Below, in pieces: positions 1 to 5,296 of a DNA stretch of 6,598 nucleotides. Within the stretch, counting starts at the first letter, position 1. Every line of letters starts with the position of its first letter. The translations under genes and the position numbers were made by a program. Origin of the DNA: Bacteroidales bacterium UBA3742 (GTDB taxonomy: Bacteria; Bacteroidota; Bacteroidia; Bacteroidales; Paludibacteraceae). The DNA is taken from assembly GCA_002371785.1 (NCBI GenBank), contig DFGU01000027.1, positions 1 to 6,598 on the forward strand. Direction: 5' to 3'. Below the pieces are notes generated by a model, which searched no databases, was not told where the DNA came from, and saw nothing but the letters and a program-made list of their open reading frames with translations.

Positions 1-206
1 GCAACTGCGACAACGCCATCAACCCGGACGGAACGCCCAATACGGCGCACTCGCTGAACCCCGTGCCGTTTGTCTATATCTCGAAGGATCACACGGACGC
101 CAAAGTGGCGGACGGCATCCTGGCCGACGTAGCTCCGAGTATATGTCATATACTGGGTATTGCGCAGCCGGCAGAGATGACAGGCAAGAATTTGATAGAA
201 AATTAA
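1..206 (+). CDS. gpmI: 2,3-bisphosphoglycerate-independent phosphoglycerate mutase, C-terminal fragment
   Basis: This is the last 68 codons of a gene whose start lies left of the window; the reading frame begins at base 3 and ends with TAA at 204-206. GpmI interconverts 3- and 2-phosphoglycerate in the cytoplasm (glycolysis and gluconeogenesis) using two Mn ions. The fragment holds the stretch NTAHSLNPVPF at visible residues 13-23; by family knowledge the His (residue 16) is a metal ligand. It lies where expected after the DHGN motif, of which only the final Asn and two bases of the Gly codon are inside the window. The tail, with ILADVAP and PAEMTGKNLI, is the normal family C-terminus, so the gene ends naturally. 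The insert-like AINPDGTPNTAH form resembles Bacteroidetes GpmI as I remember it. The active-site Ser and most metal ligands cannot be checked here. No strong terminator follows the stop. Confidence 0.93.
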   Translation, partial: NCDNAINPDGTPNTAHSLNPVPFVYISKDHTDAKVADGILADVAPSICHILGIAQPAEMTGKNLIEN

Positions 207-207
207 G

Positions 208-243
208 CATTTTGTTGCAAAAAAGTAACATTTTGTTTGCAAA
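208..243 (+). repeat. Two near-identical AT-rich dyad elements 21 bp apart
   Basis: CATTTTGTTGCAAA at 208-221 recurs as CATTTTGTTTGCAAA at 229-243, with one extra T. Each copy is a small imperfect dyad (TTTTG or TTTG facing CAAAA or CAAA). The start-to-start distance is 21 bp, about two helical turns, so both would lie on the same DNA face. The second copy contains the proposed -33 TTTG element. An operator role is inference only; AT-rich sequence can produce such similarity by chance. Confidence 0.45.
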
Positions 244-268
244 TACGATTTTTTTTTCGTAATTTTGC
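236..268 (+). promoter_or_regulatory. Bacteroidetes-type sigma-70 (SigABfr) promoter of the outer-membrane gene
   Basis: TTTG at 236-239 and TAATTTTGC at 260-268 match the Bacteroidetes -33 (TTTG) and -7 (TAnnTTTG) elements. They are separated by 20 bp, within the usual range. The start codon at 293 lies 24 bp past the -7 box, implying a short leader. A run of nine T residues (249-257) lies in the spacer. No Shine-Dalgarno sequence is seen before the ATG; the leader is A-rich instead, as is usual in this phylum. Confidence 0.75.
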
Positions 269-292
269 ACGCTGGAATAATAACACATCCGA

Positions 293-1201
293 ATGAAAAG
301 CACAAAGACACTGATTTTGCTCCTTTTGGGCATGCTCATAGCCTTTCCCCCTGCGGCTATGGCCAAGCGAAAAGTGAGGGATAGAAATAGGATCGTATGG
401 ACCGCGCGGCCGAGCAAGCAGACGGGTCTATTCACCAGCAAGAACTACTTTGTGTCACACGGCGTGAGTATTAACGCCAGCGCGATGTACTACTTCGGCG
501 ACGTGGATAACGAAGGCGTCGCATTCTCAGGGGGATTCAACAAGGAGAACATGAGTTATGGTGGAAGCCTGCAGTTTGCATATTTGCTACCTGCGGGCAA
601 CCATTGTAATATGCGATTCGGCCTGATGGGCGGTACGCTGAACGGCAACAACAAGGCCAAGTTTGACCTGCTGGACCCGCCTCGCGACGACTATCGTAAG
701 TTCAAGTCGATACTGATCCAGCCCTCGGTGGGTGTGGAGTACTATCCGTTCAGCACGATAGGTCTGTATCTATACGGCGGTATATCCCTCTCGGCCAGCA
801 TCATTACGAACTATGAGTTCTACTACATGGCGCGCCACGAGGGCACGTCGGAGAAGACGAGAGAAATGCTGAGCGGCAGCACGGTAGGTTTTCTGCCGAT
901 GGTGCAGTTGGGTATAGGCTACAGCTGGGCACTGACGCCGGCCTGGACGCTCTCGGCTGAGATCATGCTTCAGGAGGGCGTGATCGACACCCACTACATG
1001 AACCTGGATGCATGGCCACTGGCCGCATCGCAGAACACGGCGGGCGTGGAACTGGGTAACAGCTTCGGTACGTACACCGACCGCTACGGCAAGGAGCATA
1101 TCCACTGGAACGACGGATGGTTCCAGGTGGGCATCTCGGTAGCGTATCGCTGGCGCACCTGCGAGCACTGCCGCATCCTGAACTACCGTCACACAAAATA
1201 A
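293..1201 (+). CDS. Secreted protein, predicted outer-membrane beta-barrel
   Basis: The protein has 302 residues. The N-terminus is a Sec signal peptide: Lys at 2 and 5, a Leu-rich core at about 7-18, and a likely signal peptidase I cut after AMA (residues 22-24). The rest has many short stretches of alternating hydrophobic and polar residues rich in Tyr, Gly and aromatic residues, such as SINASAMYYFGDV, YGGSLQFAYLLPAG, IGLYLYGGISLSAS and WFQVGISVAYRWR. This is the look of a small porin-like or OmpA-like barrel, and I infer an outer-membrane location. I do not recognise a named family; DUF6089-like barrels are a candidate. There are no enzyme motifs. The protein ends with a short tail after the last strand that contains a Cys pair (C290, C293). 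The gene is monocistronic, with its own promoter and the terminator at 1208-1230. ATG at 293 is chosen because it yields the complete signal peptide and sits just after the promoter. Confidence 0.8.
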   Translation: MKSTKTLILLLLGMLIAFPPAAMAKRKVRDRNRIVWTARPSKQTGLFTSKNYFVSHGVSINASAMYYFGDVDNEGVAFSGGFNKENMSYGGSLQFAYLLPAGNHCNMRFGLMGGTLNGNNKAKFDLLDPPRDDYRKFKSILIQPSVGVEYYPFSTIGLYLYGGISLSASIITNYEFYYMARHEGTSEKTREMLSGSTVGFLPMVQLGIGYSWALTPAWTLSAEIMLQEGVIDTHYMNLDAWPLAASQNTAGVELGNSFGTYTDRYGKEHIHWNDGWFQVGISVAYRWRTCEHCRILNYRHTK

Positions 1202-1207
1202 AAAGAA

Positions 1208-1230
1208 AAAGCCGGATCTATTCCGGCTTT
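1208..1230. terminator. Shared bidirectional hairpin terminator between convergent genes
   Basis: AAAGCCGGA (1208-1216) pairs perfectly with TCCGGCTTT (1222-1230), giving a 9-bp stem and a 5-nt loop. On the minus strand the hairpin is followed by a U-rich tract (complement of the A-rich 1196-1210), which makes a good intrinsic terminator for the trmB operon. On the plus strand only the T residues closing the stem follow, so it should be weaker for the outer-membrane gene. The trmB stop codon (1218-1220) lies in the loop. Confidence 0.8.
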
Positions 1231-2006
1231 GTCGTATAATTTCGTCCGTACGACCGATAGGTGTCGTGCTCGATTTCCACAGTAGGTTCTTCCCAGGCGG
1301 AGAGAGGCGTGAGCTGCCACGCCAGGTACTTGATGCGCATGCCGCGATCGAGCCACTGGCGCTCGTAGTGGGTCTTGAGCGCACGGGCATCGGTGAGTAT
1401 AGCCGTCTGCTCGGCCTCGGGGCTATAGAGGTCGTTGGTGTCGGCCACGACGGGATAGGGATTGAGCCGCAGCATCTCGCGCGTGTATGTATATAGGAAA
1501 GGGCTGTCGGTCTTGAGATGGATCAGTCCGCCCGGTCGTACGATACGCTGGTAGCGCTGCATGAACCAGGTGGAGGTCAGTCGCTTGGTAGCCTTCTTCA
1601 TCTGCGGGTCGCAGAAGGTGATCCATATCTCATCCACTTCGTCGGGGGCGAAGAAGGCGGTGATGATCTCGATATTGGTGCGCAGGAAGGCCACGTTCTG
1701 CAGGCCGTCGAGGGTAGCCTCTTTGGCGCCGGCCCACATACGGGCGCCCTTGATATCGACGCCGATGAAGTTGCGGTCGGGGTACTTACGGGCCAGACCG
1801 ACGGTATATTCGCCGCGTCCGCAGCCGAGTTCGAGCACGATAGGATGATCGTTATGGAAGAAGCGGTCGCGCCAATGGCCGGCCATAGGATGCTTCTGAA
1901 GGCTGACTTCTGAAGGCTGACGGCCTCCTAATTCGCGTGCGCCGCACTGGAAGACATTGGTGAATGTCTCCATCTCGGCAAACTTCTTGAGCTTATTCTT
2001 TCCCAT
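1218..2006 (-). CDS. trmB: tRNA (guanine-N7-)-methyltransferase (m7G46)
   Basis: TrmB transfers a methyl group from S-adenosylmethionine to N7 of G46 in the variable loop of many tRNAs. The 262 residues show a Rossmann-fold methyltransferase: motif I LELGCGRGE at 58-66, then GVDIKGARMW at 82-91 (acidic residue for the SAM ribose), the TrmB signature WITFCDPQMKKATKRL at 128-143, LKTD at 164-167 and KTHYE at 211-215 (the conserved C-terminal TxYE-type element). Cys replaces the Pro found in E. coli-type ITFPDP; Bacteroidetes versions commonly have Ser there, so this looks lineage-typical. The N-terminus MGKNKLKKFAEM is also usual for the phylum and supports ATG at 2006. Residues 21-45 are longer and more divergent than I expect, and coincide with a 14-bp tandem duplication. 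The start overlaps the gldH stop by 14 bp, suggesting coupling. Last gene of the operon. Confidence 0.95.
   Translation of the reverse strand: MGKNKLKKFAEMETFTNVFQCGARELGGRQPSEVSLQKHPMAGHWRDRFFHNDHPIVLELGCGRGEYTVGLARKYPDRNFIGVDIKGARMWAGAKEATLDGLQNVAFLRTNIEIITAFFAPDEVDEIWITFCDPQMKKATKRLTSTWFMQRYQRIVRPGGLIHLKTDSPFLYTYTREMLRLNPYPVVADTNDLYSPEAEQTAILTDARALKTHYERQWLDRGMRIKYLAWQLTPLSAWEEPTVEIEHDTYRSYGRNYTTKPE
1893..1921. repeat. 14-bp tandem duplication inside trmB
   Basis: CTTCTGAAGGCTGA at 1893-1906 is repeated exactly at 1907-1920, with the first base of a third unit at 1921. The period is not a multiple of three, so the two copies encode different peptides (around QPSE and SLQK, TrmB residues 30-39). 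The reading frame stays open through both copies, in a variable linker before the methyltransferase domain. Confidence 0.9.
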
Positions 2007-2457
2007 ACTTCAGCAGTTCAAAACCTACGTTTTCAATCCCACGCAGGGCGGTGTCGCGCATGCCGTGGGCGATGGAGATGGTATAGTAGCCGGTGTCGGG
2101 GAAGAGGCGTTCCTCCTGATAGAGCATGCTCATCTCGATGATGCCGTTCTTGCCGCTTCCGAGCCACTCGCCACGATCGTTAGCCAGATAGAAGAGGAGC
2201 GTATCCTGCGGCATCTCTGTGCGGGCGGAGTCGGTGATAAAGAGCCATATATTCTGGTAGGGATAGGTCTCACGATGGTTGATATACATGCGGAGCTGAT
2301 AGACGGCCGCCGTGTCGTCGATATGGAAGCGGAAGGGGTAGATACTATCGCGCTGCCAGGCTTGGTCGGCCACGGCGTGGAACTCGGAATAGACGGTGTT
2401 GCCGGTGCAGGAGACCAGCAACACAGGGAAGAGCAATATAGAAAGCAATTTTCTCAT
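1993..2457 (-). CDS. gldH: Gliding-motility-type lipoprotein GldH
   Basis: The protein has 154 residues. The N-terminus is a lipoprotein signal peptide: MRK, a hydrophobic core (residues 4-15) and a lipobox ending at C17 (LLVSC), so the mature protein should be lipid-anchored, probably facing the periplasm. The body matches what I know of GldH: a short beta-rich domain with YPFRFHI, a central run resembling YPYQNIWLFI, and a final GIENVGFELLKYGK segment. In Flavobacterium GldH is needed for gliding and type IX secretion-linked motility. Non-motile Bacteroidales also carry it, next to housekeeping genes, with no established role, so the name does not imply that this organism glides. The gene starts 5 bp after the ricT stop and overlaps trmB by 14 bp. 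No Shine-Dalgarno sequence is visible. Confidence 0.85.
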   Translation of the reverse strand: MRKLLSILLFPVLLVSCTGNTVYSEFHAVADQAWQRDSIYPFRFHIDDTAAVYQLRMYINHRETYPYQNIWLFITDSARTEMPQDTLLFYLANDRGEWLGSGKNGIIEMSMLYQEERLFPDTGYYTISIAHGMRDTALRGIENVGFELLKYGKE

Positions 2458-2462
2458 AGTGC

Positions 2463-3590
2463 TTATCGTTCTCTGCGTCGGTCACGATTGGAACGACGAT
2501 GATGGTTGTTATCGCGTTTTTTCCGATCGAATCGGGCGACATCGTCCTGTCCGACGACGTTGTGATAGCCCAGTTCCTCGGTCTTGGCGTCCGTTTTCTC
2601 CTGCAGGCTGTAGGGCTTCTCGCCGCGGCGGTTCATCTCGAGGATAGCCAGTGCGCGCGCCGCGGGAATGGTCTCAAGGTTAGCCGGCACATGTTCGTCG
2701 GTGGAATAGGTAACCTGCTCGGCCAGGGGGTCGGTGGAGAAGAGATAGAAGGTGCCATCCCGGGTCTCGAGCGGCACGTGGCGCGGCGGCATCTTCTTCT
2801 GGGCCTCCTCATAGACAGGCACCTCGTAGTTGAGGCAGCACTTGAGCTTGGCGCACTGTCCGGCCAGTTTCTGGAGGTTGGGTGATATGTTCTGCAGTCG
2901 TGCAGCGCCGGTACCGACGGAGGAGAAATTGGTGATCCAGGTGGAGCAGCACAGTTCGCGTCCGCAGGGGCCCGTACCGCCGATACGTCCGGCTTCCTGG
3001 CGCGCACCGATCTGCTTCATCTCGACACGGATGCGGAAGGTCTCGGCATAGACCTTGATGAGTTGGCGGAAATCGACGCGTCCATCGGCAATATAATAGA
3101 AGATGGCCTTGGAGCCGTCGCCCTGATACTCGACGTCGCCTATCTTCATCTCCAGGCCGAGCGATTTGGCCAGTTGGCGCGACTTGATCATCGTAGCCTG
3201 TTCGCGGCTATGTGCCTCGCGTGCACGCTCCAGGTCCTGGTCGGTAGCGAAACGCAGGATATTGCGCACCTCGTAGCGGTCGGTATCGATATGATACTTC
3301 TTCATCTGGAGCTTTACGAGTTCGCCCGTGAGCACCACCTCGCCCAGGTCGTAACCGGGATTGGCCTCAACGACCACGACGGAGCCCTTCTCGAGCGGCA
3401 GATGGTCGGCATTATGGAAATAGCCCTTGCGGGTATTCTTAAACTGCACTTCTACCAGATCGCTGAGGCGCGTATTGTCGGGCACGTCGCACAGCCAATC
3501 CGTCACCGGCAACATATGCGCCGAGTTGCGTCGCGATCCCCGAGAGGAAAGCGACGAAGCGTCGTTGCCGAGTGTAAACTTATCATTCAT
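2463..3590 (-). CDS. ricT: PSP1-domain protein, RicT (YaaT) family
   Basis: The protein has 375 residues. The PSP1 core runs from about 45 (VEVQFKNTRKGYF) to 255. Two Cys clusters stand out: GPCGRELCC (C209, C214, C215) and QCAKLKCC (C246, C251, C252). They match the positions that in Firmicutes RicT help bind Fe-S clusters in the RicA-RicF-RicT complex, which modulates RNase Y-dependent RNA processing. The strongly conserved stretch around MKIGDVEYQGDGSKAIFYYIADGRVDFRQLIK (148-179) and IGARQEAGRIGG (194-205) is present and intact. The C-terminus (about 353-375) is a basic low-complexity tail rich in Arg, Lys and His. The N-terminal 25 residues are Ser/Arg-rich and variable; M26 could be an alternative start, but ATG at 3590, one base after the holB stop, is favoured. 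Whether partners RicA and RicF exist in this organism cannot be seen, so the cellular role is inference. Confidence 0.92.
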   Translation of the reverse strand: MNDKFTLGNDASSLSSRGSRRNSAHMLPVTDWLCDVPDNTRLSDLVEVQFKNTRKGYFHNADHLPLEKGSVVVVEANPGYDLGEVVLTGELVKLQMKKYHIDTDRYEVRNILRFATDQDLERAREAHSREQATMIKSRQLAKSLGLEMKIGDVEYQGDGSKAIFYYIADGRVDFRQLIKVYAETFRIRVEMKQIGARQEAGRIGGTGPCGRELCCSTWITNFSSVGTGAARLQNISPNLQKLAGQCAKLKCCLNYEVPVYEEAQKKMPPRHVPLETRDGTFYLFSTDPLAEQVTYSTDEHVPANLETIPAARALAILEMNRRGEKPYSLQEKTDAKTEELGYHNVVGQDDVARFDRKKRDNNHHRRSNRDRRRER

Positions 3591-3591
3591 A

Positions 3592-4752
3592 TTATTGTTT
3601 TTTCTTGATTAATACTATCATTTGCAGGCACAGGTCGAAGAAAATCATCTTGGCGTTGCCGTTCTGCTGGATCTGCTGTTCGGCCAGCGATAGTTGCTCC
3701 ACGATAGCCTCTACGTTGCCCATGTTGATATAGGGGAAGAAGCGATCGGAGAAGGCGCGTTCGTCGGCCGTCTGGTAGTTGAGCTCGGGCGTCTGGAAGT
3801 TGCGGATGAAGTTCTCGCGCACCTGGCGCTGGGCATACTGGAGGAAGTTCTTCTGGCGCTCACGTCCCACCTTGCTGTCGGACATGTCGAGACTCCATTT
3901 ACGAAGGCGCTGGAGCGAGTCGAACTTCTTCTGGCGATCCGTGATGACACCTACGGTATAGGCATCGCGCATGAGGGCGATGAAATCGGAGAGATAACGC
4001 TGTGTCTCGTCCTGCTCGCGCGCCATCTGACGGGCGGCCAGGTAGCTGCCGTTGGCGATACGTGCCAAGTCGGCCGCAGATTGCTGATCCACGCCATCAC
4101 GCACCAGCGCATCGGCTATATCCTGGTCGTCGAGACGCGGCACCATGACTTGCTGTACGCGCGATAGAATCGTGGTAAGCAACATCTCCGGGTGCTCAGA
4201 GACGAGCAGGAAGACGGTGCGCTCGGGCGGCTCCTCGAGCAACTTGAGCAACTTATTGGCGCAGACGGCATTCATCTTCTCCGGCTGCCAGATGATCATC
4301 ACCTTGTAACCGTTGCCGAAGGACTTAAGGCTCAGCTTGCGCAGTATCTCGGAGCTCTCCTTCTCATATATCATGCCCTGCTTGGTCTCCACGCCGATGG
4401 TGCGGTACCAGTCCTCGATATCGAAATAGCCCGACTCGAGCAGCAGGGTGCGGAAATCGCCCACGAAATCGTCGCACACCTCGCCACGGTCGCCCTTGAC
4501 GATGGGGAAGGCGAAGTGGAGGTCGGGATGCTGAAGCTTCTGGTACTGAATGCAGGTAGGACATGTGCCGCAGGCATCCAGGGGGGTACGATGTTCGCAG
4601 TTGAGGTACTGGGCATAGGCCACCGCCAGCTGCAGTTTGCCGACGCCTTTCGGGCCGGTGAGCAACTGGGCATGGGGGATACGTCCCTCCTGGACGGAGA
4701 GACACAGCTGTCGCTTGACAGACTCCTGGCCTATGATGTCACGGAAGAGCAC
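3592..4752 (-). CDS. holB: DNA polymerase III subunit delta' (clamp-loader)
   Basis: Delta' is the stator subunit of the clamp loader, which opens and loads the beta sliding clamp on DNA. In the 386 residues I see the N-terminal FRDIIGQ (3-9), a P-loop remnant GPKGVGKL (33-40) lacking the usual Ser/Thr after Lys, a four-Cys zinc module (C52, C61, C64, C67), a degenerate Walker B (VMIIWQPEKMN, 151-161), LLKLLEEPP (168-176) and the sensor-type LSR (196-198, where many homologues read SRC). Loss of ATPase residues is expected because delta' does not hydrolyse ATP; gamma/tau subunits keep these motifs, so this is not dnaX. The start is GTG at 4752: no ATG lies upstream in frame before a stop, and the FRDIIGQ motif would be at the right distance. 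A 7-bp repeat array abuts the start codon. The stop is 1 bp from ricT. Confidence 0.93.
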   Translation of the reverse strand: MLFRDIIGQESVKRQLCLSVQEGRIPHAQLLTGPKGVGKLQLAVAYAQYLNCEHRTPLDACGTCPTCIQYQKLQHPDLHFAFPIVKGDRGEVCDDFVGDFRTLLLESGYFDIEDWYRTIGVETKQGMIYEKESSEILRKLSLKSFGNGYKVMIIWQPEKMNAVCANKLLKLLEEPPERTVFLLVSEHPEMLLTTILSRVQQVMVPRLDDQDIADALVRDGVDQQSAADLARIANGSYLAARQMAREQDETQRYLSDFIALMRDAYTVGVITDRQKKFDSLQRLRKWSLDMSDSKVGRERQKNFLQYAQRQVRENFIRNFQTPELNYQTADERAFSDRFFPYINMGNVEAIVEQLSLAEQQIQQNGNAKMIFFDLCLQMIVLIKKKQ

Positions 4753-4780
4753 GTTGGTCGTTAGTCGTTGGTCGTTGGAC
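4753..4780. repeat. Four 7-bp tandem repeats directly upstream of holB
   Basis: Four consecutive heptamers read GTTGGTC, GTTAGTC, GTTGGTC and GTTGGAC on the plus strand; in transcript sense the unit is GACYAAC. The array occupies most of the 33-bp gap between the HIT stop and the holB GTG start, and its last base touches the start codon. No Shine-Dalgarno sequence or promoter box is visible in the gap. Function is unknown; it could be a neutral slippage product or part of the holB ribosome-loading region. Confidence 0.9.
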
Positions 4781-4785
4781 AGTTT

Positions 4786-5217
4786 TTAGCCTTTCAGTTC
4801 TTTGCGCAGTGCGTCCACCATCTCTTGATACTCGGCATCGGAGAGATAGACCTTACCGGGATTCATCTGGAACGTGCCGCCGTAGTCGGGCCCGTCCACA
4901 TACTTGGGCGCCAAGTGGAAATGGAGGTGCGAGAGCTTGTCGGAGTAAGCACCGTAGTTGATTTTCTCCGGATGGAAGAGGCGCTGCATAGCACGCGTGA
5001 CGTCGGCCACGTCGGCCATGAAGAGGTTGCGCTCTTCGTCAGAGAGTTCGTTGAGGTCGTTGACGTGGTGGTCGTAGGCCACGAGGCAACGGCCGTGGTA
5101 TGTCTGCTCCTTAAATAGGAACGCGCGCGACACGCGCATGTGCGCGATCTCGATCATGAGCGAATGGAGCGTCTCGTTATTCTGGCAATAGAGACAGTTT
5201 TTAGGATCGGAATGCAT
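4786..5217 (-). CDS. HIT (histidine triad) family protein
   Basis: The protein has 143 residues, normal for the family. The histidine triad HLHFHLAPK lies at 97-105 (H97, H99, H101). In the HIT superfamily the middle His is the nucleophile in nucleotide phosphoramidate or dinucleotide hydrolysis or transfer. An N-terminal CLYC (C8, C11) could be half of a zinc site, as in several bacterial HIT proteins. VAYDHHVNDLNELSDEE (46-62) matches the family's conserved region between strands. The exact substrate cannot be told from sequence; a general nucleotide-binding cytoplasmic hydrolase is the safest label. ATG at 5217 is chosen because NCLYC follows directly. The gene lies in the operon between plsC and holB, but with longer gaps on each side than the other genes, and each gap holds a tandem-repeat array. 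Confidence 0.9.
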   Translation of the reverse strand: MHSDPKNCLYCQNNETLHSLMIEIAHMRVSRAFLFKEQTYHGRCLVAYDHHVNDLNELSDEERNLFMADVADVTRAMQRLFHPEKINYGAYSDKLSHLHFHLAPKYVDGPDYGGTFQMNPGKVYLSDAEYQEMVDALRKELKG

Positions 5218-5232
5218 AATATTTTTGGGGTT

Positions 5233-5296
5233 TATTAGTTGATTAGTTTATTGGTTGATTAGTTTATTGGTTTATTGGTTGATTAGTTGATGAGTT
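5233..5296. repeat. Eight 8-bp tandem repeats between plsC and the HIT gene
   Basis: Eight contiguous octamers with no indels fit KATTRGTT on the plus strand (AACYAATM in transcript sense). Two unit types dominate: GATTAGTT (three exact, plus GATGAGTT) and TATTGGTT (three), with one hybrid, TATTAGTT. The array begins inside the plsC stop codon and ends 15 bp before the HIT start codon, so it makes up most of the 78-bp gap. The transcript would carry a G-free, probably unstructured A/C/U stretch. No hairpin terminator or TAnnTTTG box is seen here. Confidence 0.95.

Noticed and set aside
244..261. TACGA/TCGTA inverted repeat around the T-run as a gpmI terminator
   Set aside because: The stem is only about five AT-rich pairs with a T-only loop and no following U-tract; the segment is better explained as the promoter spacer.
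770..1390. Minus-strand open frame opposite the outer-membrane gene
   Set aside because: It reads Arg/Ala-rich low-quality protein, crosses the terminator and overlaps trmB; the plus frame has a signal peptide, a promoter and barrel-like strands.
3592..4752. Loss of Walker A Ser/Thr and Walker B acids in HolB as a sign of a broken gene
   Set aside because: Delta' subunits normally lack ATPase activity, and the zinc module, LLEEPP and overall length are intact.
5233..5296. CRISPR array
   Set aside because: Units are 8 bp, contiguous and without spacers; there are no cas genes. The 7-bp array at 4753-4780 fails for the same reason.
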